From: Cryptomeria japonica
Lineage: Eukaryota > Streptophyta > Pinopsida > Cupressales > Cupressaceae
DNA length: 64,000 nucleotides
Assembly: GCF_030272615.1 (NCBI RefSeq)
Contig: NC_081409.1
Location: forward strand, 205,465,364-205,529,363
Direction of reading: 5' to 3'
In this document: piece by piece, positions 23,517 through 36,597 of the stretch
Layout of the letters: each line of letters starts with the position of its first letter
Position numbering within the stretch: the first letter of the stretch is position 1
Made by a program: the position numbers and the translations under genes
The notes under the pieces: model-generated
Database searches by the model: none
Seen by the model: the letters and a program-made list of their open reading frames with translations, nothing else
Told to the model about the DNA's origin: nothing

Positions 23517-24574
23517 CCTATGCCTATAGACCTAAAATACCATGAGCTCCAATGATTTATCTACCAAATGGCAAAGGCTAATTGAAGATGAAAGAAGCAG
23601 AGTGAGAGATCGTATATAAATTGTTGAAGTTCTTGATTATAATAATTACTTCTTTAACTGTATTGACTGCTATAAAAAAAATTTGAATCTTTCGTATCTC
23701 TGCAAATCTTTCCCATAAATGCACTATTGTGTGAAAATGGAAATAGCTATGAACCATACCAAATTGGCAAGTATCACATTGGAAGTCATGGGGACAGAGT
23801 GGATTGCCGTAAGTGAATAGATATATATTAAATGAATGAAATTATCGATCGTGATTCGTGACATTTGATACATGTCTATCGAATCCAATTCCATTCCGGG
23901 CACTTTCTGGTGAGCTATGTTCTCTTCAGAAAATTGGGCCGAAATAAAACTTCAGCCATTGATCTATGATCATCGCACGGTTTAAAATCATTGATAGATT
24001 TCAGGCATGTGTCACCCTTCATGTGTCAAAGAGGTTGTGCTTATTGATACATTGTGCTGAGTCTGGACTCAATGTATTATGTGATGTGATGTATTGATGT
24101 GATGTGATGTGCCTTCACTGCCTTGTCTATTAATGGCAATGAATTCATGAAATTGCCAATGAATTATATATTGTACCATAAATAACAAAATATTCGCCAA
24201 AACAAATTAAATAATTTTCAAGCGGTGGAAAAAAATCGCCGGTACATTTAAATAATTATTGAGTGGTCGATAAAAATCGCCAATACATTTAAATAATTTT
24301 CCTTCAGAGTAAAATTTTTTGCTCATACAATTATATATTTGTTCATTTTAACAAAAATTATTCGCCTCCCACAATAAATATTTTCCCCATAGAACAAGGT
24401 ATTATTTGCCAGAAATTTATGGAATTTTAGTACCCTAGAAAAAAAATCGCCAATACAAAATAATTTTTTCCCCATTTTATAATTTTTTTTTGCCATCGAT
24501 ATGAAAATTCCCCCCTGAAAATAATGTCTGATTCGCCAGGATTTTACACAGTTGCCTGGGGGGGGTTCTTAAAG
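23517..24574. other. Non-coding AT-rich region with a diverged repeat copy
   Basis: A sequence at about 23890-24040 (CCGGGCACTTTCTGG, GGGCCGAAAT, CATTGATCTATGATCATC) resembles the 19632-20715 repeat family. A GTGATGTGATGT microsatellite lies near 24077-24110. The rest is AT-rich, with reiterated AAAAATCGCC words between about 24225 and 24450. Confidence 0.5.
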
Positions 24575-26435
24575 TTATCCCTGGACCTTCCTTACCAGTT
24601 GCTTCCTTGCTTCCTCCTTATTCTCCTCACCTTTCTTCCTCGATACCCTCTTAAATGCTAAAGGTGTGTCATCTTCAGTTCCAGAGTCTGATGGAATAGA
24701 CTCAATAAAATCTTCAGGCTCTTTCTTCTTCCTTCCTTTTTCGAGAACAACATCCATTAAGGCCTTGATGTCCTGAGATACTTGTTCAACAAATTTGTTG
24801 GCCTTGCCTTGTTGTTTCTCCCTCTTCTTCTAGTTAAATTTATTTTGAACCTCTTGCTTCTTTTGTTTTGCAGTACCAAAGGATTTTTCAGTCTTATCAA
24901 TAGGAGCATCTATCAAAATCTTTGCATAAGCATCCAGAATCTCAGCGTCAACCTCATATCCCATCTCTCTCCTCTATCCATATCTTCTGGGGTTTAACTA
25001 CTTCCATCAAGGTTTCATCTTTTTTAACCATAAAGCAGATCTCGGTTGATTATTTCTCAATAATGTGTTTAGGAACCCTCTCTCTAGATTTCATTGCCTT
25101 CTGGAATGCCTTGAAGTAGCCCCAAACCTTATCATCTTGTTGACTACCCAAAGTAGAAGTAGATTGTTTCAGTTGTCTTCCTACCGGGATATCAAATGTC
25201 CATTCTCTTCCCAAAAATGAGAGTTTCATTAATGAAAAATAGCATCAAGAAAACAATAAGATTCCCATACCAGAATGTCCCCTTTTTCTCTCCTTTGATC
25301 TTCCCAAGGTTGATTAACAACTCATCTAACATCCATCCACAAAGATCTAACTTTTCATTTTCCCTCATAATCTTATGTGCGACATATATGGAAGATCTAG
25401 AAACAAAGTTGAGACGATTGGATTGAGTTACCTTGTACCTAATGACCATGCTGCCAAATCTGATATCTCTATCAATAATGGTGTTGACACTCATCGATTG
25501 TCGGTCCGAAGTTGCGCCAGTAATTTTGTTAACCTGATCATTAGAAATATTTTTCTTCGAACACTGACCAATCTGTGATGAACCAATGATGGCCCTAATG
25601 GCCTCCTTCATGATCTTATACGGTCTGACCAACCAAATAAACTCTCCATGAACTTTTCTCAATACATATCTAATGATCTAATCTTCAAATTCAAGGATAT
25701 CAAGAATGCCAGTAAACCCTGGATCCTCAATGTTCTTTTACTCGGGCTTGATCTTTCTGGAGTCTCCCATCAACTCGCTCATATATATGCTCTTGATGTA
25801 ACTAGTACCTAGATCCTCAATGTGGCAATGAATGTATGCTCTGACGTCTTTCACATATACAACTCCTTTCGGAACACGAGAAAATGTGCCAATTGAATCA
25901 TCCAAGGTGGCAATATGCGGACATTGCTTGAAAATTGGCCTGGGATGATCCTTAACGTCGACAAAAGTAGGATTTGCAATGAAAGTAGGTGCAGAGGATG
26001 ATCCTGCTTCCTTGATGAAAGATGATTTCAATAAGTACCTGAGAAATGGTTGCCAGTGAAACCCTAGAGAACTCTTCCGATCACTAGTGGAATCCTTGAA
26101 GAAGAAATTTGATTATAGTGAATCACCTTGGACTCGCTCTGTATCACTCTTAATCACTCTGAATGCAACATGATAAAAAATGAAGTGGATTCAACCTTTT
26201 AACCTTCAAGAAACCCTAATTTGTCATTAATATGAATGACTTCCGATGGAACATACTAGATCTCAGTCTAACATCTCCATATCGGATAAGCTTTTCCAAT
26301 CTTTGGAACATCTTCCAGAACCTCTTCTCGAGGCTTAAGCAGTATTATCATGAATTTTTCCTACCCCTAAGGCATCTGCCTCAGTTACTAGATGAGATTC
26401 CAGTTGGTGCAGGAGCAACCTCCTCTGTCGGTTGA
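24575..26435 (-). pseudogene. Decayed unknown coding relic joined to a copia gag
   Basis: Reading leftward on the minus strand, one frame covers 26031-25192 with two stops near 25735 and 25680. It includes GVVYVKDVRAYIHCHIEDLG, a long Lys- and Arg-rich part, and an aromatic, hydrophobic part (KKGTFWYGNLIVFLMLFF). Downstream the frame shifts, and a Lys- and Glu-rich tail (EKGRKKKEPEDF...) ends at 24575. Upstream, 26040-26435 gives only broken frames. The layout of a small mixed domain followed by a charged tail loosely recalls the other orphan ORFs in the window, but I could not align it. It replaces the protease-to-RNase H region expected after a copia gag. Confidence 0.4.
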
Positions 26436-26439
26436 GTAA

Positions 26440-27502
26440 CTAGAGCATTCCCATCTGTTGATGATCATCTGACTTCCTCACCCATTTCTTGATATGATCT
26501 TGTCGTATTTCATTGGCCTTCTCTTTCCCTTTATCTTTTGATCCATCATTGTTAACTGATGGATTTTTGCTTCTACAAAACTTAGCTATGTGTCCAATCT
26601 TGTTGCATGCATAGTATGTAACATTGTTCTTTTGAATTGCTTTTCTATAATTGGTATAATTGCTTGACCTACACTGATTAGACATATGTCCAAATTTTCC
26701 ACATGCATGACATTTTACATTCATTTTATAATATTTTGTCTTATGACCATACTTATTGTAATTAGAACATTGACCGGGAGTAGAGTTATAGTTCTTGATT
26801 CGATCTATTTATACATTACCTACCCATGTGTCCAAATTTATTACAAACAAAGCATCTACCATTAAATTTGTAAGTATTAAGGTGCCTTACTGGTGTCTTC
26901 TGGTTTTGATCTTCATTTGCAGTATCGGAGCTTTAACCTTGTTCAAATCCAAGTACACTGGAATCTCCATTTTGTTTTTGGATTTTCAATAATTCATCAA
27001 GCTATGTTGAACTAACCTTGAATTTGTCCTTATAGTCACTTGCAATAGTCAGATCATCTCTCAGAATTATCATTTGTCTTTCAAGTTCTTGTTCATTGCT
27101 TTGGGATTGCACTAATTCAGTTCTCGACATATCATTTTCATGAGCCAATCAGATGCATTCTATAGATCTATCTTTAAGAGATCTCCCAAGGTTTTCTTCA
27201 TTCATCTTCCGGTCTTCAATATCCTTTGACATCCTCATAGTTAGGACTTGCATTTAATTCCTCATGACCATATTCTCCTGACTTAGCTTTAGACATTTTT
27301 TATTAAGGACATCTTTCTCTTCATTATCTTGATTTTGCAGAAGTTCCTTCCTCCTAGCTTGAACAAATGATAGTCTCTCCTGTAGGATAAGAATGAATTC
27401 CTTCATAGAATTCAATTCATCTTGTAACTTCAAGTTCTTCATCCTTTCAGCATCATAATCTTCAAGTTCTACCTCAAGTTGCCTCTCCATACTCATATCC
27501 AT
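26440..27502 (-). pseudogene. Copia gag fragment: coiled coil plus clustered CCHC zinc knuckles
   Basis: The part at 27502-27254 is strongly coiled-coil (MERQLEVELEDYDAER...), rich in Leu, Glu and Lys. It continues, with a changed frame, as helical sequence to about 26930. Next come four knuckle-like motifs. Two are good: CHACGKFGHMSNQC and YACNKIGHIAKFC (the second has lost its first Cys). Near 26850 lies CFVCNKFGHMG, broken after the His, and between them a degenerate CSNYNKYGHKTKYY. Gag packages the RNA through these knuckles. A cluster of four is more than the one usual for copia gag. Confidence 0.65.
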
Positions 27503-27555
27503 GGATTACAGATTCAGGATCTCCCTCAAGCTATTAAACTTCCTCTGAGGCACAA

Positions 27556-27568
27556 GGCTTAGATACCA
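27556..27568 (-). other. Copia primer-binding site
   Basis: On the minus strand TGGTATCTAAGCC closely matches the initiator-Met primer site of copia elements (TGGTATCAGAGCC). It lies directly downstream of the LTR. Confidence 0.75.
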
Positions 27569-27570
27569 AT

Positions 27571-28447
27571 TTTTGGAACCCAAGAACACTGAGAGGGGGG
27601 GTGAATCAGTGTTCTACTGAAATTTTTAATTTTAACCTTATTATAACATGCATTCACCAACCGATAAACTGGTACATATATAATTGAAAGAATTAAAGCA
27701 ATCAATAAGCCAATCATACAAATTAACACCATAGCATAGATAATTATACATGGAAAACCTCAAAGAGAAAAAACCACGGTGGGATTTGTGACCCACAATA
27801 TCAATCCACTCGCCATATGAAAAAATATTACATAATATGAGGGCCTACACTTGCAAGAAGGATTACAACCTAGAGAACACTTCTCAACACAAAGGAGTCT
27901 CACTGACTACAATCACTTTGAATAAGAAAACATAAGCTTGAATTCATTTAATGCATCTGCTATAGCTGATAGATTTTTGGTTCAAGCTTTAACTGTTCTG
28001 GTTCTGAAACCCTAAACCCTTATCGGAATAACCTCTTACATAATCTTTGCATTACAACATTCCTCTCTTTACAATAATGTCCTATCATATCACAAAATAA
28101 TATAATCAACTGACCTATATACCCTTACAATTCTTCATGACTCATGTTGCCTTACATAGATAATTACAAAATAATTATACATGTCGGCTCATTATATATA
28201 TACATAAATAACAAAATGTATTGCCGATTGCCGAATATTCCAATAATGTCGGCCTCTTATGTCGATACCCTGAATGTAAGTTATGTCGGCCTGAAATTCC
28301 AGTACCTATAGAATCCTTCCTACCGGTGTCGGTATTGGTGCCGGTGAAGTGTCTGTCGGTGAACAACCAAACCAAAGAATGAAGTTGGGACATGTTGCCA
28401 TCAATGACAACATATGAAACCAATCAAATGAGTGTCAATTTCCAACA
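27571..28447 (-). repeat. Copia LTR, about 877 bp
   Basis: The right edge is fixed by CCAACA at 28442-28447 (TGTTGG on the minus strand). The left edge, next to the primer site, is approximate. It shares a GAGAGGGGGGGTGAATC segment (27591) and a CCACGGTGGGATT-type segment (about 27774) with the otherwise different LTRs at 36598 and 42295. Confidence 0.65.
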
Positions 28448-28448
28448 A

Positions 28449-31205
28449 AATTCACCAAATCAAAATGATCAACATACACCCATTCAAATGCATATGATGA
28501 ATGCACCTAATGAATGCAATGAACATACACTATTTGAAAATGATCTGGTGAATGCACATGTTAATGAAATTGAAGAAGATATACCATTTGAATTTGATGT
28601 GATCAATGCACATAATGCACCTAATAAAAACGAAGAGCATGCACCAATCTTAACACCTCTTAGAATAATTCGTAGAAAACCAAAATTCCGAATAGACATT
28701 GATGAAAATACTGTGAAGCCAATGCATGATAAAATTTTGGAAAGAACTTGTGGAAGAATGGTTAGAAGAATTTGGAATAACTATTTTGAAAACTTAAATC
28801 AAAGTGGAAGATGCCAATTAGTTGTCGAAATGATTAAAAATCTGAAATTTAGAGAAACAATGAAAAAAATGGGGTTAAGAACATCCGAAAATAATAGTGA
28901 AAGGACCATTGTGAGAAATATTTTAGATGCATACCAAGACATTGGTTCAAAATCATGCACTAAAGATGCTAATGTTACTCATTGTGTCCTTACATCAATG
29001 ATAATGGGAAAGGAAATGAAAAAATCTCATTTAATAAGCAAACGAGCAAGTCATTAAGGTTAAGTAGAACCACATTACACCATGCCTTAGAGAGACAAGA
29101 GAAAATTGAGGATCCTAACAACAAATCTCTTTGGGCATTCAAAACACTATTTAGATATGACTCAAACACAATTTTATGAAAGGTTTCTTCAAAGCTTTCC
29201 TTAGATTAAAATTAGTCAAAGATTTCTTGAGATGACAAAACCATTTTATGTTAAGATTAATCATGCACGTACTACATGTTGTTGTAGGGTCCATGTTGAA
29301 TTTTCCATGCATTATGATATTTATTGCCATATATGTTGTACTTAGCACACTAACAATGTTTTGTAGGAATGTGGTCTACAAGCACCTCCTAAGTCACCGG
29401 GAGAATTTATTTCAAGTGTAATATGTAGACGAGATGACGGGTGTATTTACTATAAGATGATGTGTTTGAGAGACTTTTGTCCTACATGTGGTGGTTTGCA
29501 ACAGTTGCATAGATGCCTACATCTAGATAGCACACATGAAATTGTTATGGAACTAGTTTCTATTGGAAAATACAAGTCAGTCACATATGGTGTTAAAGAT
29601 GAAAAAGAATTAAAGAGGTGTGAGTTAGTGAAAAGGGATATATGCTTAGCTGATTTTATGAAGATGTTTCAAGAGAAACTAGTGTATGAGTACATAGGTC
29701 ACACACATAGAGCTAGGTGGTTAGATGAACAATTCAAGTTGTGTAAGGACACTTTCCCCCTTGGCACTATTGTCTCTATCATTGATTTTTCTGAGAATTA
29801 TACACTAAATCCACAAAATGAAGTATAATTTGTGTATTACCACTCTACACAACACAAGTTACAATTTTTGTACACATAGAATTCATGCATGCACATGATA
29901 GAACCGAAGAGGACAAAAATCTTATAAGAGAATGTCACTTCTATGTCAGCGATGGTCGTACTCATTCCTGAGAGTTTGTGCAAGGATTCTTTACAATACT
30001 CTATGAGATTTTAAGGGAAAGAGATATAAGCTACAACCAACACTTAATATGGTTGGACAATTGCACCGCACAATTCAAGAATGCAAGGATGTTCTACTGG
30101 TTGACTAGGATGCATGTGACAAGTGGTGTACAACATTTTTAGAATTTCACTGAGGCAGGGCATGGAAAGGGAGAGCATGATGGTGTGGAAGTATGTGTGA
30201 AAAGAGCTCTTACTAGAGAGGAATTGAAGTACGAAGCTGGTGAAATGTTAATAGATGTAAAAACAATTATGCAATGGTGTAACTATACGATGGGACCAAG
30301 TAATGCAAGTAAGTCTATGGTTTCTAGATATTGTTGGTTAATACGTGAATCTAACATTAAAAACTATCTAGATTGTTGTACACTTAAACGATCAAGTGAC
30401 ACGCATTCATTTAGAAGTTCAAATCCATCATCACTAGTTATTTATACTAGACAAATTACATGCTTTTGCTTTTCGTGTATCCATTTTGTGTCAGATGAAT
30501 GTGAATCAAAAGAGTGGATTGACCAATGGTCTTGTAGACCTTTGCAAACCCTAGATACATATCAACTTCCTAGAGCACTACAAATGAACCAGATTGAAGC
30601 ATCAGTGGATTTTGACCATGAATCAGACATAGTTGAACCAGGTAAAGGGTTGCAATTTGTTACTTAGGTAAAATCAATTTTAAGCTCAATTCATTAGTAT
30701 TAACTTATATCCTTCTATTAAATGCAGGTCATGTATATGTAGTTATTGTGGATGAGAACAATGAAGAAGGAACAAATTACTTTTTGTGTCATTGTATTGA
30801 GGCCAAAAAGAAATTGACTTCTACAGTAGTTGATGGAGAGGGTATTGAGTACCCAATAGGATCCATTGTTGTGACAGGGACATGGCTTAGAAGGTACCGT
30901 TGTTGTGTCAAGTTGTATTGAGACCTCTTAAACTTATTTATTTATTAGTCGTTGTATTGATTTTGGCATTAACTTATCCTTCTATAAAATGTAGGTACCC
31001 TATCAAAAATTTAAATGCCTGGTTGTTTGAGGATTTTGAGACATATAGACATATTCTTCATTACTCAAACCTTCTTGTTGCAACAAATATTTATTTGATT
31101 AAATATCATGGTGAACCTCTTAACAAGGATTTGTGGAAAGTTCATGAATTTGACCACGAGGCAATACTTGAGACACTAAGGGTTAGAGCCGATCCAGAAG
31201 GTTAA
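28449..31205 (+). pseudogene. Decayed DNA transposase with D-D-E pattern and two introns
   Basis: The N-terminal part (to about 28670) is Asn-, His- and Glu-rich and repetitive. Then come a basic helical domain, a Ser/Leu-rich helix-turn-helix-like part (SLRLSRTTLHHAL), a Cys-rich segment (CCCRVH, YCHICC, CPTCGG), and a catalytic core. The core has IIDFSENYTL (Asp codon at 29784), WLDNCTAQFKNARMFYWL (Asp at 30056) and FTEAGHGKGEHDGV (Glu at 30152), spaced about D-90-D-31-E. The frame changes several times and has many stops. Two GT-AG introns fit at 30642-30727 and 30894-30994: removing them keeps the frame on both sides. The DFxENY and HGKG pair recalls uncharacterised transposase-like proteins in animals and plants; I cannot name the superfamily. 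Terminal inverted repeats were not found. Confidence 0.6.
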
Positions 31206-32940
31206 CTTGATTGATTTTGGGTCATCTAGAAGAATAATTATACAATATGGTAGAATAATTTTGACAATTTTGTATAGATTTTTTGTGAAATATTGTAAAT
31301 TCGCTTTTTTGAATTTGCTCTACATGCATATGAGCTATAATATACATATGAGTTGTAATGTGCATATGTAGATGCCAAATTTTGTATTTAAAAACATAAA
31401 TGAGTTGTAATGTGCATATCTAGATGTTAAATTTTGTATAAAAAAACAACAATGAGTTGTAATGTGCATATCTAGATGCTGATTTTTTTATAAAAAAACA
31501 ACGAGGTGTAATTTACATATTTAGATGCAAAATTTTGTACATGTTAACAGTAATGAGCTCGATCATTTATATTAGATGCCAAATGCTATATATATAAGTT
31601 CCCATGGGGCTGATTTGAAAATTTTGAGAGCCCAAATTTGTACCATTTGATTATAAATACATTTGTAATATTTGTCAAGTTTAGTCTTAGGTTGCTCTTA
31701 ATGTCAAAATTGCTCAAAATTGTCAAAAATTGCAAAAAGTTATCAAAGTGTGCTTAAGGTGCCTAAGTGATCTATTTTGATGTCAAATGTGATGTAATGT
31801 TGTTTTACACCTATTTGGACCAATTTTGTTGGATTAAAGGTCATAAGGTTGTTTAAATTGAAAATTGTCATTGTTGCACAAAAGTTGTCAACAAAAAGTT
31901 ATCAAAAGTTGTCATCTTTTGCATGCAACGTACATATGGTTTGAAATGTAGTTGGTGGAAGTTGTAACTACCTTGAAGATGCATAAAAATACCTTGGAAG
32001 GTCGAACAAGGGTTTTTGTTGAAGGATTTTTGTATGTATTGAAGGATATTCAATAAAAAACTTATCATTTGCTGCACTTTTCTTGTGATTCTTACATGTA
32101 ACAGCCTGGTCACAGGCTTATATCTTGTTGATTCCTCTTTCATTTGGCTTGAAAACTAATTGGGAATGATTCACTAACGATTTATCTTCCATTTTAAATT
32201 TGTTTCACTTGATTTGGCTATATATTGAGGAAGTTCTAATATTTTTTGTCGAAGTTGTTATAACCCTGTCCTAGGGTAAACAGTGAACAAGAAAATGTAA
32301 TAACTTTTATAATTATGGTCTAATAAGCCCACAAATGGGCACAAACATGTATCATAATGTGTTCTATCATCCCAATAATTGTGCAGGTGTGTTTCATACA
32401 TGGTACATGTGTTTTGAAGATAATTAATGACTGTTATTATGTCACAGTCAAGGAAGGATAGTGAAAGGACATCCTTGCAAGGGTTTGTTGAGAACAAACA
32501 TGATAAAGGGGTGTTGGTGTATCATTGGGGTTTGAAATTGTTGTGTGTAGAGTCATCTTAGAGGTTCCAATGGTTTGTAGTCCAAAGGAAATCAATGAAC
32601 AAAAGCCAAACATGATTGTTGTGAGACCTTGAAGGGTATGTGAAGAGTCTTATGTATACCAAACCTTGGGTTGAAGGTTGTTTTATGATAATTTTATTCA
32701 TTGTTAAGGAAAGGTTTTGATGAATTAGGAGAGTGAGAACACCTAGTTGAGGAAAACACCTACTAGGTAGGTGAGTTGGGGTAGATTATCCCTTATTGGT
32801 GGATTGTGTGTGTGTGGATGCTCTCCATCAGCTTCATTGGCTTCATATAGCCAAATTGGGATTTTTGATAAATTTTGGTTAGTTTTAATTTAATAAGGTT
32901 TTATAAGGTCATATTAGACCATTTTTTATTCCTAGTTAAA
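31206..32940. other. Non-coding AT-rich region with short repeats
   Basis: Between about 31330 and 31560 the phrase GAGTTGTAATGTGCATAT-TAGATG-AAATTTTGTAT recurs about four times at 65-70 bp spacing. Further on, near 31680-31760, are reiterated TGTCAAAATTG words. No coding sequence is recognised. Confidence 0.5.
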
Positions 32941-35040
32941 TTTGTAAGAGTTTAGGCTAAGAGTTACGCGATGTCAAAGTTTGACCATTTTTCCACTTTG
33001 AGCGCTTAAGGGAAAGTGTTGCTATGAGGTGGCTCGAAATGATCAAAAATCTTGGGGAGTGAAACAAGGGAACAATTAGCATAAAACAAGCCACTCAAAT
33101 GTGCTTGCGCTGATGGTTTGTTCCCATGTTGAGCAGAACAAAAGATGCACTATGTTGCCACCTTTCACTGACAATTTTTTATGGTTTTTTATGCGACAGA
33201 AAAAATCTCACCACAAGAAAATGGAATCGAGTTGTCTAAAATCAAGAGAGGCCTTTTTAGCTAGCAAGAACATAAACTTGTAGCTTCAAACGTCTTGTCC
33301 ATAAGTGCCATGGTCTTTGAGTTATGCGTTGTTAAAGTTTAATCATTTTTCCACTTTGAGAGCTCAAGGGAAAGCATCACTACGAGGTGGCTCGGAACGA
33401 TCGGACATCTTGGGGAGTAAGACAAGGGAACACCTAGCATAAAAATGGCCACCCAGATGTGCTCACGCTGATGGTTTGTTCCCACAATGAGAAAAACAAA
33501 AGATGCACTATGTTGCCACCTTTCACTAACGGTTTTTGATGGTTTTTTATGCAACAAAAAAAATCTCACCACAAGCAAACATAATCGAGTTGTCTGAAAC
33601 CAAGAGAGGATGTTTTAGGAAGAGACTACATGACCTCATAGATTCAAATATCCTATCCATAAGTGCCATGATCTCTAAGTTATGTGACATCAAAGTTTGA
33701 CCATTTTTTCCACTTTGAGCGCTCAAGGGAAAGTGTTGCTATGAGGTGGCTCGAAATGACCAGATTTCTTGGGGAGTGAGACAAGGGAACACCTAGTGTA
33801 AAACCAGCCACTCAAATGTTCTTGCAAAGATGATGTGTTCCCATGATGAGAAAAATGAAATATGCACTATGTTGCCACCTTTAACTGACGGTTTTTTACG
33901 ATTTTTTATGCGACAAAAAAAATCTCACCACAAGAAAATGGAATCGAGTTGTCCAAAATTGAGAGAGGATTTTTTAGGAAGTGGCTACATGATCTCGTAG
34001 GTTTGAACAACTCATCCATAAGTTTCATGGTCTCCAAGTTACATGACGTCAAAGTTTGACTATTTTTTCCACTTTGATCGCTCAAGGGAAAGCGTCGCTA
34101 CGAGGTGGCTCAGAACGATCAAACGGCTTGGGGAGAAAAAAAAAAGGGTACACCTAGTGTAAACCCATCCACCTAGATGTGCTCACGCTAATGATTCATT
34201 CCCATGATGAGAAAAATGAAAGATGAAATATGTTGCCACCTTTCACTAACGGTTTTTTACGGTTTTTGATGCGACATAAAAAATCTCGCCACAAGCAAAC
34301 AGAATCGATATGTCCAAAACCAAGAGAGGATTTTTTAGGCAGTGACTACATGACCACATAGGTTTGAATGACTTTTCCATAAGTGCCATGGTCTCTAAGT
34401 TAGGCGGTGTCAAAGTTTTACCTCTTTTTCCACTTTGAGCGCTCAAGGGAAAGCATCGCTACGAGGTGGCTCAGAATGAGAGGATGTCTTGGGGAGAAAA
34501 AAAGGGCACACCTAGCATAAACCCAGCCACCCAAACATGCTCACACTAATGGTTCCTTCCCACGACGAGCAGAATCAAAGATGCACTATCCTGCCACCTT
34601 TCACTGACAGTTTTTGATAGTTTTTTATACCACAAAAAAAATCTCACCACAAGAAAATGGAATCGAGTTGTCCGAAACAGAGAGATATTTTTTTAGACAG
34701 TGACAACACAAACTGGTAGGTTTGAACAGATCATCCATAAGTTCCATGGTCTCTAAGTTATGCAACGTCAAAGTTTGACCATTTTTTCAACTTTGAGCGC
34801 TCAAGGGAAAGCGTCGCTACGAGGTGGCTCAAAATGATCGGATGTCTTGGGGATCTAGACAAGGGCACACCTAACGTAAACCCAACCACTTGGATGATCT
34901 CAAGCTAATGGTTCATTCCCACAACATGAAGAATGAAAGATGCACTATGTTGCCACCTTTCACTGACGATTTTTTATACGATAGAAAAAATATCACTACA
35001 AGCAAACAAAATCGAGTTGTCTGAAGGTTCGAATGACTCA
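32941..35040 (+). repeat. Satellite array, six copies of a unit of about 359 bp
   Basis: A CCACTTTGAGCGCTCAAGGG landmark occurs near 32993, 33351, 33710, 34069, 34430 and 34788, a step of 358-361 bp. Each unit also has a CGAGGTGGCTC segment, TGTTGCCACCTTTCACT, AAAAAATCTC(A/G)CCACAAG and GCCATGGTCTCTAAGTTA. Copies are diverged by many point changes. The last is cut off near 35040. The open frames across it are incidental. Confidence 0.9.
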
Positions 35041-35170
35041 TCCATAAGTGCCACAATACCAGTGTCGGTACTTGGGTACGTGTACATGCGTATACACAAT
35101 ATGAGCATTACCGGTGTCGGTACTTGGGTACGTGGGTATACACAATATGAGCAACCTAGTTTAAAAGTAT
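35041..35170 (+). repeat. Two-copy tandem repeat with GGTGTCGGTACTTGGGTACGTG
   Basis: A unit of about 60 bp (CCAGTGTCGGTACTTGGGTA ... ACACAATATGAGCA) occurs near 35059 and 35111. It directly follows the truncated end of the satellite. Confidence 0.7.
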
Positions 35171-35320
35171 ACATCATACGAGTTACACATAATGAACAAA
35201 TTGGATCACATTTCAAGACATATACACAATGAACAAGTTTGATCACATTTCAATTGCAAATAACTAAGTTTCAAGAATATCAAGTTTCATATATATCAAA
35301 ATCGATCGAATATCAAATTT

Positions 35321-36187
<867 letters not shown>

Positions 36188-36307
36188 GAAGTGGAGAGAG
36201 AGAGAGAGAGTAGGGGGTAGGAATAGAGCAATAGAATAGGATACGGAGAGGGGGAATGAGAGATAGAGTTAGAGAGAGAGAAAAGGGGATAGGAAGAGAG
36301 AGAGAGA

Positions 36308-36350
<43 letters not shown>

Positions 36351-36597
36351 GGATAGGAAGAGAGGGAGAGAATAAGATAGGGGGAGGGGGAGGGAGAGAG
36401 AGTTAGAGAGAGAGAGAGAGAGTGGGGGGTAGGAAGAGAGTAATAGAATAGGATAAGGAGAGGGGGAGGGAGAGAAAGTTAGAGACAAAGAGAAGGGGAT
36501 AGGAAGAGAGGGAGAGAGATAGGGAAAGAAAGAGAAGAGAGAGAGGGTGAGAATAGAATTAAGAGAGAGAGAGAGAGCAATAGAATGGGACTAAGGA
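36188..36597 (+). repeat. GA-rich minisatellite, left of the copia insertion
   Basis: Nearly pure purine strand with (GA)n tracts and longer words such as GGATAGGAAGAGAGGGAGAG and ATAGAATAGGATA. The same words fill 63036-63930, so both belong to one array that the copia element split. The last five bases, AAGGA (36593-36597), are the left target duplication. Confidence 0.85.

Larger units (their letters stand above)
26436..28447 (-). mobile_element. Truncated Ty1/copia element: 5' LTR, primer site and gag only
   Basis: On the minus strand an LTR (28447 to about 27571) beginning TGTTGGAAATTG is followed by an initiator-Met-type primer site and a gag region. No protease, integrase or RT remains and no second LTR is present. 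The element is therefore a fragment, or was rearranged with the unknown sequence to its left. Confidence 0.7.

Noticed and set aside
23098-23529. 143-codon plus-strand frame
   Set aside because: The minus-strand frame over the same bases covers a longer stretch in one phase and has more protein-like composition.
33101-34446. Short frames within the satellite array
   Set aside because: They are not conserved between units and differ in phase.
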